A DNA stretch of 51,457 bases from Nocardioides guangzhouensis (GTDB lineage Bacteria > Actinomycetota > Actinomycetes > Propionibacteriales > Nocardioidaceae). The DNA lies in the NCBI RefSeq assembly GCF_004519545.1, contig NZ_SDKM01000034.1:1-51457 (forward strand), read 5' to 3'. The number at the start of each line of letters is the position of its first letter. The stretch's first letter is position 1. Of the stretch, positions 31,900-39,121 are shown in pieces. A model generated the notes under the pieces. That model worked only from the letters and a program-made list of their open reading frames with translations, did not search any database and was not told where the DNA came from. The position numbers and the translations under genes were made by a program.

Positions 31900-33437
31900 C
31901 CGAGGGCCTCCCCGGTGCTGCCGGCCAGCTCCTCGCGCACTACCTCACGGTCGTCGAACGGGTGCACCTCGCCCTGGATCTCCTGTCCTCGTTCGTGTCC
32001 CTTGCCGGCCACCAGCACGATGTCGCCAGGGTCGGCCAGTGCCAGCGCGGTGCGGATCGCGAGCCGACGGTCGCCGACCTCGCGCACCTCGGCGCCGCCG
32101 CCGGTGGTCCCCGCCAGCACCGCGGCCCGGATCGCGGCCGGGTCCTCGCTTCGGGGGTTGTCGTCGGTCACCACGACCACGTCGGCGAGCCGCGCGGCGA
32201 TCTCGCCCATGACCGGGCGCTTGCCGGTGTCGCGGTCGCCGCCGGCGCCGATGACCACGATCAGCCGGCCCTCGGTGAGCGGCCGGAGCGTGGTCAGCGC
32301 GGCCTCGACCGCGTCCGGCTTGTGCGCGTAGTCGACCACGACGTGGAAGTCCTGGCCGGCCTCGACCTTCTCCAGCCGCCCGGGCACGCCGTCCGCCGCG
32401 GCCATGCCCGCGGCGACGTCGGCGAGCGGGAAGCCGGCCTCGGTCATCGCCGCGATCGCGGCCAGCGCGTTGGCCACGTTGAAGTCGCCCGCGATCGGCA
32501 CCCAGGTGCTGGCCCACTCGTCGTCGGGGCCGACCACGGTGAACTCGGAGCCGTCCGGCGCCAGCCGGACGTCGAGCGCGCGCCAGTCGGCCGGCGCTCC
32601 GGTCGCCGAGAAGGTGCGGATCTCGATCCCGGCCTCGGCGGCCAGCCGCCGGCCGTAGGGGTCGTCGATGTTGACCAGCCCGAGCCGGGCCCGGGCCGGG
32701 GTGAACAGGCTCGCCTTGGCCTGGAAGTAGTCCTCGACGTCGGCGTGGAAGTCGAGGTGGTCGCGACCGAGGTTCACGAAGACCGCGACGTCGAAGACCA
32801 CCCCGTCGACCCGGCCCATCACCAGCGCGTGGCTGGAGACCTCCATCGCGCACGCCTCCACGCCGCGCTCGCGCATCATCGCGAACAGCCCGTGCAGGTC
32901 GGGTGCCTCCGGCGTGGTCAGCGAGGTCCTGATCTCCTCGCCGGCCACGCGGGTGCCGACGGTGCCGATCACGCCGGCGGTGATCCCGGCCGCCTCGAAC
33001 GCCTGGTCCGCGAGCCGGGTGGTGGTGGTCTTGCCCTGGGTGCCGGTGACCGCGATCAGGCGCAGCGCGGCCGCCGGGGCGCCGTACAGGTCGGCGGCGA
33101 GGGCACCGAGCAGCCGGCGGGGCTGCTCGACGGCGAGCACCGGGACAGGCAGGTCGGCGAGCCGGGCGGCACCCTCGGCGTCGGTGAGCACGGCGACCGC
33201 CCCACGGGCCACCGCGTCCGCGACGTACGTCGCGCCGTGGACGCGGGCGCCCGGGAGGGCGGCGTACAGGTCGCCGGGGAGGACCCGGCTGGACGCCAGG
33301 GTCACGCCGGTCACCTCGGGTTCGGGGTTCCCGGCGGTCGCCGCCGGGAACGGGATGCCGAGGCGGCGCGCCACCTCGGACAGCGGGGTCCGCGGCGGTC
33401 GCGCCGGCCGGGTCGCCCGCAGCTCGTCGTCGTTCAC
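31896..33437 (-). CDS. murE: UDP-MurNAc-tripeptide synthetase MurE (diaminopimelate-type)
   Basis: MurE adds the third amino acid of the stem peptide. The 513-residue protein has ATP-binding GTQGKTTTTR (132-141), SSHAL, DHLDFHADVEDYFQAKASLF with the carbamylated-type Lys241, and the diaminopimelate-selective DNPR motif at 426-429. This predicts diaminopimelate rather than lysine; the LL versus meso isomer is not readable. Starts at GTG 33437. It follows ftsI by 36 nt and overlaps murF by 4 nt. Confidence 0.96.
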   Translation of the reverse strand: MNDDELRATRPARPPRTPLSEVARRLGIPFPAATAGNPEPEVTGVTLASSRVLPGDLYAALPGARVHGATYVADAVARGAVAVLTDAEGAARLADLPVPVLAVEQPRRLLGALAADLYGAPAAALRLIAVTGTQGKTTTTRLADQAFEAAGITAGVIGTVGTRVAGEEIRTSLTTPEAPDLHGLFAMMRERGVEACAMEVSSHALVMGRVDGVVFDVAVFVNLGRDHLDFHADVEDYFQAKASLFTPARARLGLVNIDDPYGRRLAAEAGIEIRTFSATGAPADWRALDVRLAPDGSEFTVVGPDDEWASTWVPIAGDFNVANALAAIAAMTEAGFPLADVAAGMAAADGVPGRLEKVEAGQDFHVVVDYAHKPDAVEAALTTLRPLTEGRLIVVIGAGGDRDTGKRPVMGEIAARLADVVVVTDDNPRSEDPAAIRAAVLAGTTGGGAEVREVGDRRLAIRTALALADPGDIVLVAGKGHERGQEIQGEVHPFDDREVVREELAGSTGEALG

Positions 33438-33473
33438 CGCTCCCTCACCACGGGCCGAGGCTATCGCCCGCGC

Positions 33474-35270
33474 TCACCACTCGACGGGGTAGGTCGAGGG
33501 CCTGGTGCCCGTCGGCGGGACTCCGTAGCGACGCAGGAGGTAGCTCATGATCTTGCTGAACGCCGGACCGGCCACCGAGCCTCCGCCGCCACCGTTGCGG
33601 GGGTTCTGGACCACCACGTAGACGGTGAACCGGGGCTTGTCGGCCGGGGCGAAGCCCGCGAAGGACACGGTGAACGTGCCGTCGTACCCGCCGTCCTTGC
33701 CGGCCCGCTGCGCGGTACCGGTCTTGCCGGCCACCCGGTAGCCCGGGACCGCGGCGCCCGGCGCGACGCCGTCGTCGACGTCGGTCACCAGCTCCATCAT
33801 CAGCATCGTCTGCCGGGCGGCCCGGGTACTGATCACCCGGTGCTGGGTGGCCACGCCGGTGCCGACCTCGGTGCCGTCGTCCGTGGTGGCGGTGCCGCGG
33901 ACCAGGCTGGGGTCGACGCGCACGCCGCCGTTGGCGATGGTGTTGACCGCCGCGGCCATCTGGACCGCGTTGACGCTGACGCCCTGGCCGAACGCGATGG
34001 TGTCCTGGTTGACCTGCGTCCACAGCGACGGGTCCGCGAGCAGGCCGGCGGTCTCGCCCCTGACGCCGATGTTCGTGCGTTGCCCGAGGCCGAACGTGCG
34101 GAGGTAGCCGTAGAGCTGGTCGGCGGTGAACTTGCGGGCCGCCAGGACGGTGCCGATGTTGGAGGAACGGGAGATCACGCCGGCCAGCGTGTAGCGCAGC
34201 ATGTCGTGGTCCCAGTGGTCGCGGATCGGGGCCGCGCCCGGCCGGCTCAGGTACGGCGGCACCTTGATGTGGGTGCGCGGCGTGACCTTGCCGGCATCGA
34301 TCAGGGAGGCGGCGGTGAGCACCTTCTCGACCGAGCCCGGCTCGTAGACGTCGCTCATCGCCCGGGAGCCGAGGTCTGCCTTCGGGGAGAGCAGCGGGTT
34401 CTTCGCGTCGAACGTCGGGTAGTCGGCCAGCGACAGCAGCTCGCCGGTGCGGGTGTCCATCACGACGGCCACGCCGGAGTCGCCGCCGGCCCCCCGGACG
34501 GTGGCGCGGAGCACCCGCTGGACGTACCACTGGACGTCGCGATCGATGGTGAGGTTCAGGTCGGACCCGTTGCGTGGCTTGACGGTGGTGCTGTCGCCGA
34601 GCGGGATCCGGTTGCCGCCGCCGACCTCGTAGGTCGCCTTGCCGTCGGTGCCGGAGAGCAGGTGGTCGAAGGTCCGCTCGAGGCCGCCGAGAGCCTCGTC
34701 CTCGCCGAGGAAGCCGACCAGGTTCGCGGCCACGTCGCGGTTGGGGTAGTCGCGCATCGGGTCGCGGCGGACGCTCAGCCCCTTGTAGCCACGGTCCTCG
34801 AGCTCGCCGAGGACCCGGTTGGCGATCGTCGAGGGCACCCGGCGCGCGAGGTAGACGAAGTGGGTGTCCTCCTCCCGCAGCCGGGTGAGCGTCTGGAAGT
34901 AGTCGAGGTCGAGCTCGTCCGCGAGGTACGTCGCGATCGCGGCCGCGTCGTCGTGGGTCATCTGCGGGTCGGCGACCAGCATCAGCCCGTCCACCGACGT
35001 GGCCAGCTCGACGCCGTTGCGGTCGGTGATCGCGCCGCGCTCGGCGGGGAGCACCACCTCCTCGGAGCCCTCACGGGCGGCCATGGCGGCGTACGCCTTC
35101 GGGTCGATGCCCTGGAGCTGCACGAGGCGGACCCCGAACACGGAGAGCACGATGGCGATGACGACGAAGCCGAACCGCAGCCGGGCCATCGGGTGCGCCC
35201 GCGAGCCCGCCCGGGACCGCCCGGGGCGCCCGGACCGGCCGGGGCGCTGAGGGTGCGATCGAGCGGTCAA
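33474..35270 (-). CDS. ftsI: Septal peptidoglycan transpeptidase FtsI (PBP3)
   Basis: FtsI cross-links septal peptidoglycan as a class B penicillin-binding protein. The 598-residue protein has a very basic N-terminus (1-30), one transmembrane helix (about 31-50), a pedestal domain, and the transpeptidase with SxxK at Ser313-Lys316 (GSVEK), SxN at 369-371 (SSN) and KTG at 516-518. The start is TTG 35270, overlapping the ftsL stop by 4 nt (TTGA); no ATG/GTG precedes the membrane helix except ATG at residue 28. A glycine patch (NGGGGGS) is near the C-terminus. Confidence 0.95.
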   Translation of the reverse strand: MTARSHPQRPGRSGRPGRSRAGSRAHPMARLRFGFVVIAIVLSVFGVRLVQLQGIDPKAYAAMAAREGSEEVVLPAERGAITDRNGVELATSVDGLMLVADPQMTHDDAAAIATYLADELDLDYFQTLTRLREEDTHFVYLARRVPSTIANRVLGELEDRGYKGLSVRRDPMRDYPNRDVAANLVGFLGEDEALGGLERTFDHLLSGTDGKATYEVGGGNRIPLGDSTTVKPRNGSDLNLTIDRDVQWYVQRVLRATVRGAGGDSGVAVVMDTRTGELLSLADYPTFDAKNPLLSPKADLGSRAMSDVYEPGSVEKVLTAASLIDAGKVTPRTHIKVPPYLSRPGAAPIRDHWDHDMLRYTLAGVISRSSNIGTVLAARKFTADQLYGYLRTFGLGQRTNIGVRGETAGLLADPSLWTQVNQDTIAFGQGVSVNAVQMAAAVNTIANGGVRVDPSLVRGTATTDDGTEVGTGVATQHRVISTRAARQTMLMMELVTDVDDGVAPGAAVPGYRVAGKTGTAQRAGKDGGYDGTFTVSFAGFAPADKPRFTVYVVVQNPRNGGGGGSVAGPAFSKIMSYLLRRYGVPPTGTRPSTYPVEW

Positions 35271-35878
35271 CGCGTGCTCCGGTCTCCCGAGTTCGTCCTG
35301 GTGCCGCTCATCCTGCGCTCACGGTCGCCGTCCCGGTGTGAGGTGCGGTCCGTGTCGCTCTTCTTCTTGGTCTTCGCGTCGGCCTTCTGCTCCTTCCCGG
35401 GCTTCTCGAAGACGATGATCGGCTTCGGGTCGAGCGCCTCCGGCTTCTTCACCGCGGGCGGCAGGATCGGCACCTTGTTCTCGACCGTGGCCGGCACGGC
35501 GACCCCCTCGACCGAGCCGTCCGCCTTGAGGAACGCCGGGGCGCCGGCGTCGACCATGCCGAGGGCGCGCGCCTTCTCGGCGACGACCTGCGGGTCGCGC
35601 AGCACCTCGAGCTGCATGCGCAGGGTCTGCTCCCGCGAGGTGAGGTCGGAGGCGTGCTGCTCGAGCTCAGTGGCCGCGAACGCGTTCTGCTGCATCGTGG
35701 TGTTGAACATGAGCAGCCCGACCACGCCACCCACCAGCAGCAGCGAGACCAGCGTGACGAACGGCACCCGCGGACTGCGCGCCCGGACCCGGGGCACGAC
35801 GGTGAGCCGGGCACGCTCGACGGCGGCCTCGGCGATCCGTTGGACGCGGACCCGGCTGTGGGGAAGCGGGGTGCTCAT
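35267..35878 (-). CDS. ftsL: FtsL-like divisome protein with a long charged tail
   Basis: Position between rsmH and ftsI and the topology identify FtsL: a basic cytosolic N-terminus, a single helix at about 38-58 and a periplasmic coiled coil (about 66-107, ELEQHASDLTSREQTLRMQLEVLRD). FtsL with FtsQ and FtsB activates septal wall synthesis. The protein is 203 residues, longer than the ~100-150 usual. The extra C-terminal part (about 110-203) contains Pro-rich and then highly charged sequence (KEQKADAKTKKKSDTDRTSHRDGDRERR). The ATG at 35878 overlaps the rsmH stop by 4 nt. Confidence 0.88.
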   Translation of the reverse strand: MSTPLPHSRVRVQRIAEAAVERARLTVVPRVRARSPRVPFVTLVSLLLVGGVVGLLMFNTTMQQNAFAATELEQHASDLTSREQTLRMQLEVLRDPQVVAEKARALGMVDAGAPAFLKADGSVEGVAVPATVENKVPILPPAVKKPEALDPKPIIVFEKPGKEQKADAKTKKKSDTDRTSHRDGDRERRMSGTRTNSGDRSTR

Positions 35879-36834
35879 TCGGTGACTCCTTCACGCACGC
35901 GTTCGATCGCCCGCAGCCGCACGGAGGCGGCCCGGGGGTTGTCGGTGAGCTCGGGCTCCACAGCCTTCTCGGCCCCGCGCGTGACCAGGCGCAGCGCCGG
36001 CTCGTGGCCCTCGGGGACGAACGGCAGGTCCTCGGGCACGTCGGACCGCGTCGCGGCCGCGAACGCCTGCTTGACCAGCCGGTCCTCCAGGGACTGGTAG
36101 GACTCGACGACCACCCGGCCGCCCACACCGATCGCCTCGATGGCGGCCGGGATGGCGCGGCGCAGGACGCCGAGCTCGTCGTTGACCTCGATCCGCAGCG
36201 CCTGGAAGGTCCGTTTGGCCGGGTGGCCGCCGGTGCGCCGTGCGGGCGCCGGGATCGCGTCGTACAGCAGGGCGACGAGGCGGCCGGAGGTCGTGAACGG
36301 CTCCCGCTCGCGCTCGGCGACGATCCGGTCCGCGATCCGCTTCGCGAACTTCTCCTCGCCGTACTCGCGCAGGACCCGGGCCAGGTCGGCCGCCGGGTAG
36401 GTGTTGAGCACGTCGGCCGCGGTCAGGTCCGCGGTGCTGTCCATCCGCATGTCCAGCGGTGCGTCCTGGGCGTAGGCGAACCCTCGCTCGCGCACGTCGA
36501 GCTGCATCGAGGAGACGCCGAGGTCGAACAGGACGCCGGCGACGTGCGGGAGGCCGAGGTCGGCGAGCACCTCGGGGATCCGGTCGTAGACGGCGTGCAC
36601 GAACGTCGTGCGGTCGGCGTACGGCGCGAGCCGCTCCCCCGCCAGCGCGAGCGCGTCGGGATCGCGGTCGATCCCGACCAGCCGCGCCTCCGGGCAGGCC
36701 GCGAGGACCGCCTCGGAGTGGCCGCCGAGGCCGAGGGTGGCGTCGACCAGCACCGCACCGTGGTGGTCGAGCGCGGGCGCGAGGAGGGCGACGACCCGGT
36801 CCAGCAGGACGGGGACGTGGCGTGGGCTGCTCAT
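35875..36834 (-). CDS. rsmH: 16S rRNA (cytosine1402-N4)-methyltransferase RsmH
   Basis: RsmH (MraW) methylates N4 of C1402 in 16S rRNA. The 319-residue protein begins with HVPVLLDRVVALLAP and has the SAM-binding DATLGLGGHSEAVLAACP, LFDLGVSSMQLDVRERGFAYAQDAPLDMRMD, and FQALRIEVNDELGVL. The ATG at 36834 lies 6 nt after a 50-codon membrane ORF. It overlaps ftsL by 4 nt. The mraW-type hairpins lie further upstream. Confidence 0.97.
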   Translation of the reverse strand: MSSPRHVPVLLDRVVALLAPALDHHGAVLVDATLGLGGHSEAVLAACPEARLVGIDRDPDALALAGERLAPYADRTTFVHAVYDRIPEVLADLGLPHVAGVLFDLGVSSMQLDVRERGFAYAQDAPLDMRMDSTADLTAADVLNTYPAADLARVLREYGEEKFAKRIADRIVAEREREPFTTSGRLVALLYDAIPAPARRTGGHPAKRTFQALRIEVNDELGVLRRAIPAAIEAIGVGGRVVVESYQSLEDRLVKQAFAAATRSDVPEDLPFVPEGHEPALRLVTRGAEKAVEPELTDNPRAASVRLRAIERVREGVTE

Positions 36835-36840
36835 CCGGAC

Positions 36841-36993
36841 CTAGCCCTGCCGGCCCAGCGTCATGAGCAGCACCAGCAGCACGGTGAGCGCGACCGAGCT
36901 CGCCAGGGAGAACGCCATCACCGCCAGCACCTCGCGCGCCTGGTGGCGCACGCGACGGGCCGCGGGCGGCCTGCCGGTGACTGCGATGCTCAT
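36841..36993 (-). CDS. 50-residue single-helix membrane peptide between mraZ and rsmH
   Basis: This short ORF reads MSIAVTGRPPAARRVRHQAR, then EVLAVMAFSLASSVALTVLL, then VLLMTLGRQG, stop TAG. It has a basic N-terminus and one clear transmembrane helix (about 21-45), so an N-in orientation is likely. It ends 6 nt before the rsmH ATG and follows the mraW-type hairpins, on the same strand. The ribosome site is weak (GGGG about 8-11 nt upstream). No homologue is recognised. Hydrophobicity and placement support a real gene, but coding is not proven. Confidence 0.6.
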   Translation of the reverse strand: MSIAVTGRPPAARRVRHQAREVLAVMAFSLASSVALTVLLVLLMTLGRQG

Positions 36994-37311
36994 GATCTCG
37001 ACCCCTGCTGACGGGAATGGACTGACGGTGCTGCGGTGGGGTTCTGCGACTGCTGCCTGGCTGCGGTTCGGGTCCAGCGGTTGCCGAAATGCCGAGCCTG
37101 ATTCGCCTGACCAGGTCCCTGCCCGCTCCCACGGAGTGGGAAGGTCGCCCTCTGGAACCGGGGAAGGTGCCCCAGATGGCTACGAGTCCGTCGTCTGGAA
37201 CCGGGGAAGGGGTCCCAGAAGACGCACAGGGAGCGGGCCCGAGACCTCGTCCTGCGAATCCGGCTGTTCAGTTCTGTTCGGCGGTGTCCTGCTCGGCGGT
37301 GCCGTCGGGGA
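36994..37311 (-). other. mraZ-rsmH intergenic region
   Basis: About 318 nt separate the mraZ stop from the 50-codon ORF. The region holds the three hairpins of 37127-37219. The remaining sequence (36994-37126 and 37220-37311) shows no convincing ORF or promoter. The 133 nt between the hairpins and the small ORF could be a leader that the hairpins control. Confidence 0.5.
37127..37219 (-). ncRNA. mraW-type structured leader: paired CCUUCCCC-loop hairpins
   Basis: Two 26-nt units (37151-37176 and 37194-37219) are 24/26 identical and each begins TCTGG and ends CCAGA. On the minus strand, unit 2 folds with a 9-bp stem (UCUGGGACC with GGUUCCAGA, one G-U pair) and loop CCUUCCCC. Unit 1 has 5+3 bp and loop UUCCCC. 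A third hairpin (TCCCAC/GTGGGA, 37127-37141) follows. The RNA would lie in the mraZ-rsmH (mraW) gap. This matches, as I recall it, the mraW RNA motif of actinobacteria; membership needs a covariance search. It probably controls rsmH-operon expression. Confidence 0.6.
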
Positions 37312-37740
37312 TCAGATCCCCGGGAAGACCTCGTCGCTGAGCTCCGAGAACTTCTGCTCCTGCTCCTCGGAGTAGCTCTGCCACGACCCCGGGTCCCAGA
37401 TCTCGATCCGGTTCATCGCCCCGATGACCATCACGTCCTTGCTGAGCGAGGCGTACTCGCGCAGCACCGGCGGGATGGTGATCCGGCCCTGCTTGTCGGG
37501 GACCTCCTGCGACGCCGCCGCGAACAGCATGCGGACGTAGTCGCGAGTGCCCTTGTTGGTCACCGGCGCCTCACGGAGCCGGTCGGTGAGCCCGCGGAAG
37601 TCGTCGAGCGACCACACCGTCAGACAGCGCTCCTGCCCTCGTGTGACCACAAGCCCCTCCGCAAGGTCGTCCCGGAACTTCGCCGGGAGGAAGAGCCGTC
37701 CCTTGTCGTCGAGCTTGGGGGTGTAGGTGCCGAAGAACAT
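37312..37740 (-). CDS. mraZ: Transcriptional regulator MraZ
   Basis: MraZ is a DNA-binding repressor of the dcw operon, a ring of tandem SpoVT/AbrB-like domains. The 142-residue protein has the two repeated halves: FFGTYTPKLDDKGRLFLPAKFRDDL (about 2-27) and ASQEVPDKQGRITIPPVLREY (about 77-97). DKGR/LPAKFR and DKQGRITIP carry the DNA-contacting residues. I chose ATG 37740 with an AGGGGG site 6-7 nt upstream. A GTG two codons earlier is possible. Four GTGGA boxes cover its promoter, so it is probably autoregulated. Confidence 0.96.
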   Translation of the reverse strand: MFFGTYTPKLDDKGRLFLPAKFRDDLAEGLVVTRGQERCLTVWSLDDFRGLTDRLREAPVTNKGTRDYVRMLFAAASQEVPDKQGRITIPPVLREYASLSKDVMVIGAMNRIEIWDPGSWQSYSEEQEQKFSELSDEVFPGI

Positions 37741-37766
37741 CGCCACCCCCTCTGACGGCCACTTCC

Positions 37767-37807
37767 TCCACTGCGCTCCACTTTACTCCACGATCATCCA
37801 CGGTCAA
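37767..37807 (-). promoter_or_regulatory. mraZ promoter overlapped by four GTGGA boxes (MraZ operator)
   Basis: On the minus strand a -35-like TTGACC (37807-37802) is followed after 16 nt by TAAAGT (37785-37780). GTGGA occurs four times at 37801-37797, 37791-37787, 37781-37777 and 37771-37767, an exact 10-bp period (5-nt boxes, 5-nt spacers). MraZ of E. coli is known to bind TGGGN repeats with 5-nt spacers. These boxes, with TGGA cores in place of TGGG, occupy the spacer, the -10 and the start region, consistent with autorepression. Confidence 0.75.
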
Positions 37808-38131
37808 CCATATTCAGCGTGTTTCCCTCCCCTGATCAGGCGTTTTGCGCTCCGGGGCGCTCCCCCGGCGCCGTCGGCGACCGGACCGGCTTCCCGCCTG
37901 GTGACGCCGTACGACGGGGCTCTGGGGGCCCGGGCAGTGGCCTGGCGGGCGGAGGTGGAGGAAAGTGGGGGATGAGGTGGGGCGGGAGCAAAGCGACCAA
38001 ATCGATGACTATGGAGTCGTCCGCGGACGGGACAACCACCCGTACGGTTGACTTGCACCGTTCAGGCGGTGGCGGAACCGGGGGTCCGACGGCGTGGTCG
38101 GCACCGGCGAGGACAGGTGGAGGGGCGAATC
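37808..38131. other. Divergent mraZ/moxR upstream region
   Basis: Together with 37741-37807 this is a 391-nt divergent gap between mraZ and moxR. Apart from the mraZ promoter and operator described separately, I see a TTGACT (38048-38053) that could be a -35 for moxR, without a convincing -10. The sequence around 37980-38030 is somewhat less GC-rich. No ORF here looks real. Confidence 0.4.
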
Positions 38132-39103
38132 GTGACGATTCCCGCAGGCGACGTCGACACCGTGGCCCGGGTGGCCGCGCGGGTCCGCGAGAGCATCGAC
38201 TCGGTGATCGAGGGCAAGTCCGAGGTGGTGACCACGGCGATCACCGTGCTGCTCGCCGAGGGACACCTGCTGATCGAGGACGTGCCCGGCGTGGGCAAGA
38301 CGATGCTGAGCAAGGCGCTGGCCCGCTCCATCGACTCCACGGTCCGCCGGATCCAGTTCACCCCCGACCTGCTGCCCTCAGACGTCACCGGCGTGTCGGT
38401 GTTCAACCAGGACACCCGGGAGTTCGAGTTCCGCCCGGGCGGCATCTTCGCCAACATCGTGGTCGGGGACGAGATCAACCGGGCCTCCCCCAAGACCCAG
38501 TCGGCGCTGCTCGAGTGCATGGAGGAGCGCCAGGTCACCGTCGACGGCAACACCTGGCAGCTCGAGACGCCGTTCATGGTGGTCGCCACCCAGAACCCGA
38601 TCGAGATGGAGGGCACCTACGCCCTCCCCGAGGCGCAGCGCGACCGGTTCATGGCGCGGGTGTCGATGGGCTACCCGGTGCAGTCTGCCGAGCTCGCGAT
38701 GATCACCGCCCACTCCGCGCGCAACCCCCTCGACGACCTCGAGCCGGTCACCGACTCCGCGGAGATCCGCAAGGTGGTCGGCATGGTGGCCGGCATCCAC
38801 GTCGCCGAGTCGGTCCAGCGGTACGCCGTGGCCCTGACCACCGCGACCCGCAACACCCCTGACCTCAACCTCGGCGCGTCGCCGCGAGCGACCCTCCACC
38901 TGATCCGCGCGGCCAAGGCGTACGCCGGGATCCACGGCCGCAGCTACGTGCTGCCCGACGACGTGCACACGCTGGCCCGTCCGGTGCTCGCGCACCGCCT
39001 GCTGCCGAGCGTCGAGGCCGCGATGAGCGGGCGCAGCATCGGCTCGATCCTCGACCGGATCGTGACGTCGGTGCCGGTGCCCGAGTCGCGACCGGCCACC
39101 TGA
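38132..39103 (+). CDS. MoxR family AAA+ ATPase
   Basis: MoxR ATPases are chaperone-like AAA+ proteins that act with DUF58 and other partner proteins. The 323-residue protein has Walker A at 52-57 (PGVGKT in IEDVPGVGKTMLS), Walker B at 110-114 (VVGDE in IVVGDEINRASPKTQSALLECMEE), the sensor segment MVVATQNPIEMEGTYALPEAQRDRF and a C-terminal lid. The start is GTG 38132, after a GGAGGGG ribosome site about 9 nt upstream. An upstream in-frame ATG at 38048 adds an unconserved basic segment. It heads a MoxR-DUF58-transglutaminase operon. Confidence 0.93.
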   Translation: MTIPAGDVDTVARVAARVRESIDSVIEGKSEVVTTAITVLLAEGHLLIEDVPGVGKTMLSKALARSIDSTVRRIQFTPDLLPSDVTGVSVFNQDTREFEFRPGGIFANIVVGDEINRASPKTQSALLECMEERQVTVDGNTWQLETPFMVVATQNPIEMEGTYALPEAQRDRFMARVSMGYPVQSAELAMITAHSARNPLDDLEPVTDSAEIRKVVGMVAGIHVAESVQRYAVALTTATRNTPDLNLGASPRATLHLIRAAKAYAGIHGRSYVLPDDVHTLARPVLAHRLLPSVEAAMSGRSIGSILDRIVTSVPVPESRPAT

Positions 39104-39121
39104 CACCGGAGCGGGGGACCG

